Shown: piece after piece, positions 6,321-8,022 of the stretch
How positions within the stretch are numbered: position 1 is the first letter of the stretch
Layout of the letters: the number at the start of each line of letters is the position of its first letter
Assembly: GCA_910585075.1 (NCBI GenBank)
Contig: CAJUED010000047.1
Span: 22,870-30,891, forward strand
Origin: an uncultured Lachnospiraceae bacterium
GTDB lineage: Bacteria > Bacillota > Clostridia > Lachnospirales > Lachnospiraceae
Length of the DNA: 8,022 bases
Reading direction: 5' to 3'
The notes under the pieces: generated by a model
What the model saw: only the letters and a program-made list of their open reading frames with translations
The model's database searches: none
Told to the model about the DNA's origin: nothing
Position numbers and translations under genes: made by a program

Positions 6321-6860
6321 TTGGAGGGAGAGAAAATAAATATTGAACTTGTGAGATTAAGCAGTGAATATAGGGAGCAGCTATTTGAAATGCTGACAGA
6401 ATGGAAGAATGATATTATAGTAAATCACACAGATATGTCTCCGTGGAAAATATGGGCAAATGATTTTCATGATTTTGATAAATACTTAAAAAATCTTGAC
6501 ACAAAGGAAGAAACTGAGAATGGCTGGGTTCCTGATACAACTTTATTTTGCCTTGATAAAGATAGAAATATTTTTGTAGGAGCTGTTAATATCCGTCATT
6601 ATTTAAATGATGAACTTTTGAAAACTGGCGGTCATATAGGTGATGGAATTAGACCCAGTGAAAGAGGAAAAGGTTATGCGACCGCAATGATTGGTTTGGC
6701 GTTAGACGAATGTAAAAGACTTGGGATTGAGAAAGTTTTGATATGTTGCGACAAAGACAACATTGGTTCAGCGAAATCAATAATAAATAATGGCGGAGTA
6801 TTGGAAAATGAAGTTGAGGCAGATGGACATATTGAACAGCGTTATTGGATTCAGTTGTAG
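6321..6860 (+). CDS. GNAT family N-acetyltransferase (COG3981-like), start codon abnormal
   Basis: Acetyltransferase of about 175-179 residues resembling the predicted acetyltransferases of COG3981; the acceptor is unknown. It shows FVGAVNIRHYLNDELLKTGG, then motif A DGIRPSERGKGYATAMI with the R-G-K-G-Y-A loop, then CCDKDNIGSAKSIINNGG and a final QRYWIQL. The conserved N-terminus should read MNIELVRL, but the first codon of that stretch is ATA (6336-6338), seven bases after a perfect GGAGGG (6323-6328). The coordinates use the upstream TTG at 6321, the nearest orthodox start in frame. It overlaps the ribosome binding site itself, so it is a poor choice; GTG at 6351 is another option. Starting six bases after the previous GNAT's stop, it belongs to the same operon. 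Confidence 0.85.
   Translation: MEGEKINIELVRLSSEYREQLFEMLTEWKNDIIVNHTDMSPWKIWANDFHDFDKYLKNLDTKEETENGWVPDTTLFCLDKDRNIFVGAVNIRHYLNDELLKTGGHIGDGIRPSERGKGYATAMIGLALDECKRLGIEKVLICCDKDNIGSAKSIINNGGVLENEVEADGHIEQRYWIQL
6323..6338 (+). promoter_or_regulatory. Strong ribosome binding site facing an ATA codon
   Basis: GGAGGG (6323-6328) is seven bases from ATA (6336-6338), exactly where ATG would be expected from the protein's usual N-terminus. This suggests an ATG-to-ATA mutation or non-canonical initiation. Confidence 0.6.
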
Positions 6861-6887
6861 CATAGAATTTTATGTTGAAGGATGAAT

Positions 6888-7316
6888 ATGGGTGAGAATA
6901 TTTGTGAAAAAATCAGACTTGTTGATAATGTTTTACAACCAGAGGACTTTATAAAGCTACGAATAGAAACAGGATTTGCTGAGATACCGGTGGAGCATGC
7001 CAGAAAAGCTTTGCAGAATGGGTTAATAAATGTTTCAGCAATATATAATGGGGAACTTGTAGGGATGGGTAGACTTGTTGGAGATGGTGCTATGTATTGG
7101 TATCTTCAAGAAATAATAATTTTGCCGCCATTTCAGCGAAAAGGTATCGGAACAATGATTGTTGATCACTTAGTTGATTATGCAAAAGCAAATTCTATTA
7201 CCGGAAAATTTACAACAATCGGGGGTGTTTCAGCCAAAGGGAAAGAACCATTTTACGAAAAAATGGGGTTTGAAGTTATCTCGAATGGAATTAAAAGGAT
7301 GATAGAAATCGAATAA
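6888..7316 (+). CDS. GNAT family N-acetyltransferase
   Basis: A compact 142-residue GNAT acetyltransferase; substrate unknown. Residues 52-65 give the IYNGELVGMGRLVG strand pair. The core strand and motif A read LQEIIILPPFQRKGIGTMIVDHL, with Q83-R-x-G86-x-G88. The end has KEPFYEKMGFEV, with Y123 in the general acid position. Two ATGs stand six bases apart. The one at 6882 directly touches AAGGA, while the one at 6888 has proper spacing from it, so 6888 is chosen. It lies 27 bases after the previous GNAT stop, within the same operon. The layout resembles small PanZ/YjaB-like single-domain acetyltransferases more than the antibiotic-modifying groups, but no substrate can be named. Confidence 0.92.
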   Translation: MGENICEKIRLVDNVLQPEDFIKLRIETGFAEIPVEHARKALQNGLINVSAIYNGELVGMGRLVGDGAMYWYLQEIIILPPFQRKGIGTMIVDHLVDYAKANSITGKFTTIGGVSAKGKEPFYEKMGFEVISNGIKRMIEIE

Positions 7317-7325
7317 AAAGAGAGC

Positions 7326-7516
7326 GTGAAATTATTGTTGATATTCTACATAAGCGAAGATACAAAAATTGAAGCGAACTTTGTCTGTTCAGAAAAGCAT
7401 AGAGCTTTTTTAGAGAATATATTGGAAGCGGTTTTTCATTCAATGTAGCTTTTCAAAAATGGTTAAAAAACAATACAGGGAAAACTTATAAAGAAGCGAT
7501 TGCTACAATAGAATGA
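7326..7516 (+). pseudogene. DUF6434-like fragment, frameshifted
   Basis: Between the last GNAT and the TfoX-domain gene is debris of a protein with a DUF6434-type domain, a family of unknown function often found beside a SAP domain. One frame gives SEDTKIEANFVCSEKHRAFL (7353-7412) and stops at TAG 7446. From 7421, one base off, the next frame gives IGSGFSFNVAFQKWLKNNTG and continues to TGA 7514. Joined by adding one base near 7420, the two make a continuous domain of about 55-60 residues. The N-terminal part of the parent protein is missing. The family name rests on remembered pattern; the frameshift itself is directly visible. Confidence 0.7.
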
Positions 7517-7566
7517 CCACTTCGTGTTTATAGGAATATGCAAATCGTAGAAAGTTGGAGATAAAT

Positions 7567-7824
7567 ATGTCGGAATTAACGTCACTGATGAATATTGGTA
7601 AAGAAATGGAGAAAAAGCTGATATCTGTTGGTATCGAATCTTCTGAAAAACTTATTGCGCTAGGTGCAAAAGACGCATTTCTTAGATTAAAGCAGAAATA
7701 TCCGAATGTGTGTCTTGTGCATTTATATACATTAGAGGGAGCAATTCATGATATAGAATATAACAGACTTTCAGAAGATACAAAAAAGGAATTGAAAGAA
7801 TTTAGCGATTTTCTGAAAAAGTAA
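7567..7824 (+). CDS. Standalone TfoX C-terminal domain protein
   Basis: An 85-residue protein made only of the TfoX C-terminal domain, a helical, helix-hairpin-helix-like module. Family marks are LMNIGKEMEKKLISVGI, then the GA in EKLIALGAKDAFLRLKQ, and C-x4-LYTLEGAIHDIEY. TfoX (Sxy) activates competence genes in Gammaproteobacteria, but the isolated C-terminal domain is widespread in Firmicutes without a proven role, so competence should not be assumed. The start is ATG 7567 with GGAG six bases upstream. The in-frame TTG at 7555 overlaps that site and is rejected. It probably ends the GNAT operon, although pseudogene debris separates it from the last GNAT. Confidence 0.88.
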   Translation: MSELTSLMNIGKEMEKKLISVGIESSEKLIALGAKDAFLRLKQKYPNVCLVHLYTLEGAIHDIEYNRLSEDTKKELKEFSDFLKK

Positions 7825-7967
7825 CAATAACGAAAAACATATTGACAGAAGTGAAAAAATCAATGCATTCGCTTTGAGCGCGATTTACAGTTTTTTTAAG
7901 ACAAAATTCTTATGAACATTTGACGTATCCACATTAGGACATTCTTTCAAAAAGTCACCATTATGTA

Positions 7968-8022
7968 GGGACTATCCCAAAGTTTGTGTAAACCTTCAAA
8001 CTGATGTAAGATAAAATTACTC
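7968..8022. mobile_element. Possible IS end (IS256-like), cut by the window edge
   Basis: The sequence GGGACTATCCCAAAG followed by TTTGTGTAAACC resembles terminal repeats of IS256-group elements, in which GTGTAAA is recurrent. Within it are small inverted repeats, GGGA-CTA-TCCC and AGTTTG with CAAACT. No transposase is visible because the element would continue beyond 8022. The stretch 7825-7967 before it shows no gene, only a weak hairpin and a T run near 7891. Confidence 0.35.

Noticed and set aside
6882..6887. Upstream ATG of the third operon GNAT
   Set aside because: It touches the AAGGA ribosome binding site; the ATG at 6888 has proper spacing.
2516..7824. A defence or toxin-antitoxin system built from the GNAT genes
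   Set aside because: GNAT toxins of the TacT/AtaT type pair with a small RHH antitoxin encoded directly upstream; none of these five genes has such a partner.
7861..7900. Terminator after the TfoX-domain gene
   Set aside because: There is a T run near 7891, but the preceding hairpin has only about four good pairs and is separated from the run, so it is not convincing.

Overview
The window looks like an accessory stretch of a low-GC Gram-positive chromosome. The best guess is a gut clostridium of the Lachnospiraceae type. The evidence is the AGGAGG-type ribosome binding sites, a CUT1 sugar permease followed directly by a YesN-type regulator, and AT-rich genes on the right. This placement is inference; no rRNA or other marker gene is present.

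Left edge, 1-1316 (+): the 3' half of a MalG-type sugar ABC permease, then 15 bases later a REC plus AraC-HTH response regulator, then a strong intrinsic terminator. This is the end of a sugar uptake and sensing operon with visibly higher GC than what follows.

Middle left, 1405-4368 (-): an AT-rich run of small enzymes. In transcription order these are a decayed class I methyltransferase with its own promoter, a RimJ/RimL-like GNAT acetyltransferase with its own promoter, a second GNAT, an ORF remnant without a clear start, and an alpha/beta hydrolase with an intact Ser-Asp-His triad. The remnant's stop codon abuts the hydrolase's ribosome binding site.

Middle, 4369-4701: no intact gene. It holds a compact structured palindromic element (about 4460-4535) and a short ORF remnant.

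Right, 4702-7824: a leftward AraC/GyrI-like regulator whose last residues depart from the family pattern, diverging from a rightward operon. The operon encodes three more GNAT acetyltransferases of different subfamilies, a frameshifted DUF6434-like fragment, and a standalone TfoX C-terminal domain protein. The last 55 bases resemble the terminal repeat of an IS element, possibly IS256-like.

Overall, five non-paralogous GNATs, a hydrolase, methyltransferase debris and an effector-binding regulator lie in about 5.5 kb, with three or four decayed genes among them. This suggests an accumulation zone for small-molecule-modifying or resistance-like genes rather than one coherent new pathway. No convincing undescribed multi-gene system was seen. 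The most notable points are the ATA codon where a GNAT start codon should be, the three-way-junction-like palindrome, and the density of unrelated acetyltransferases.
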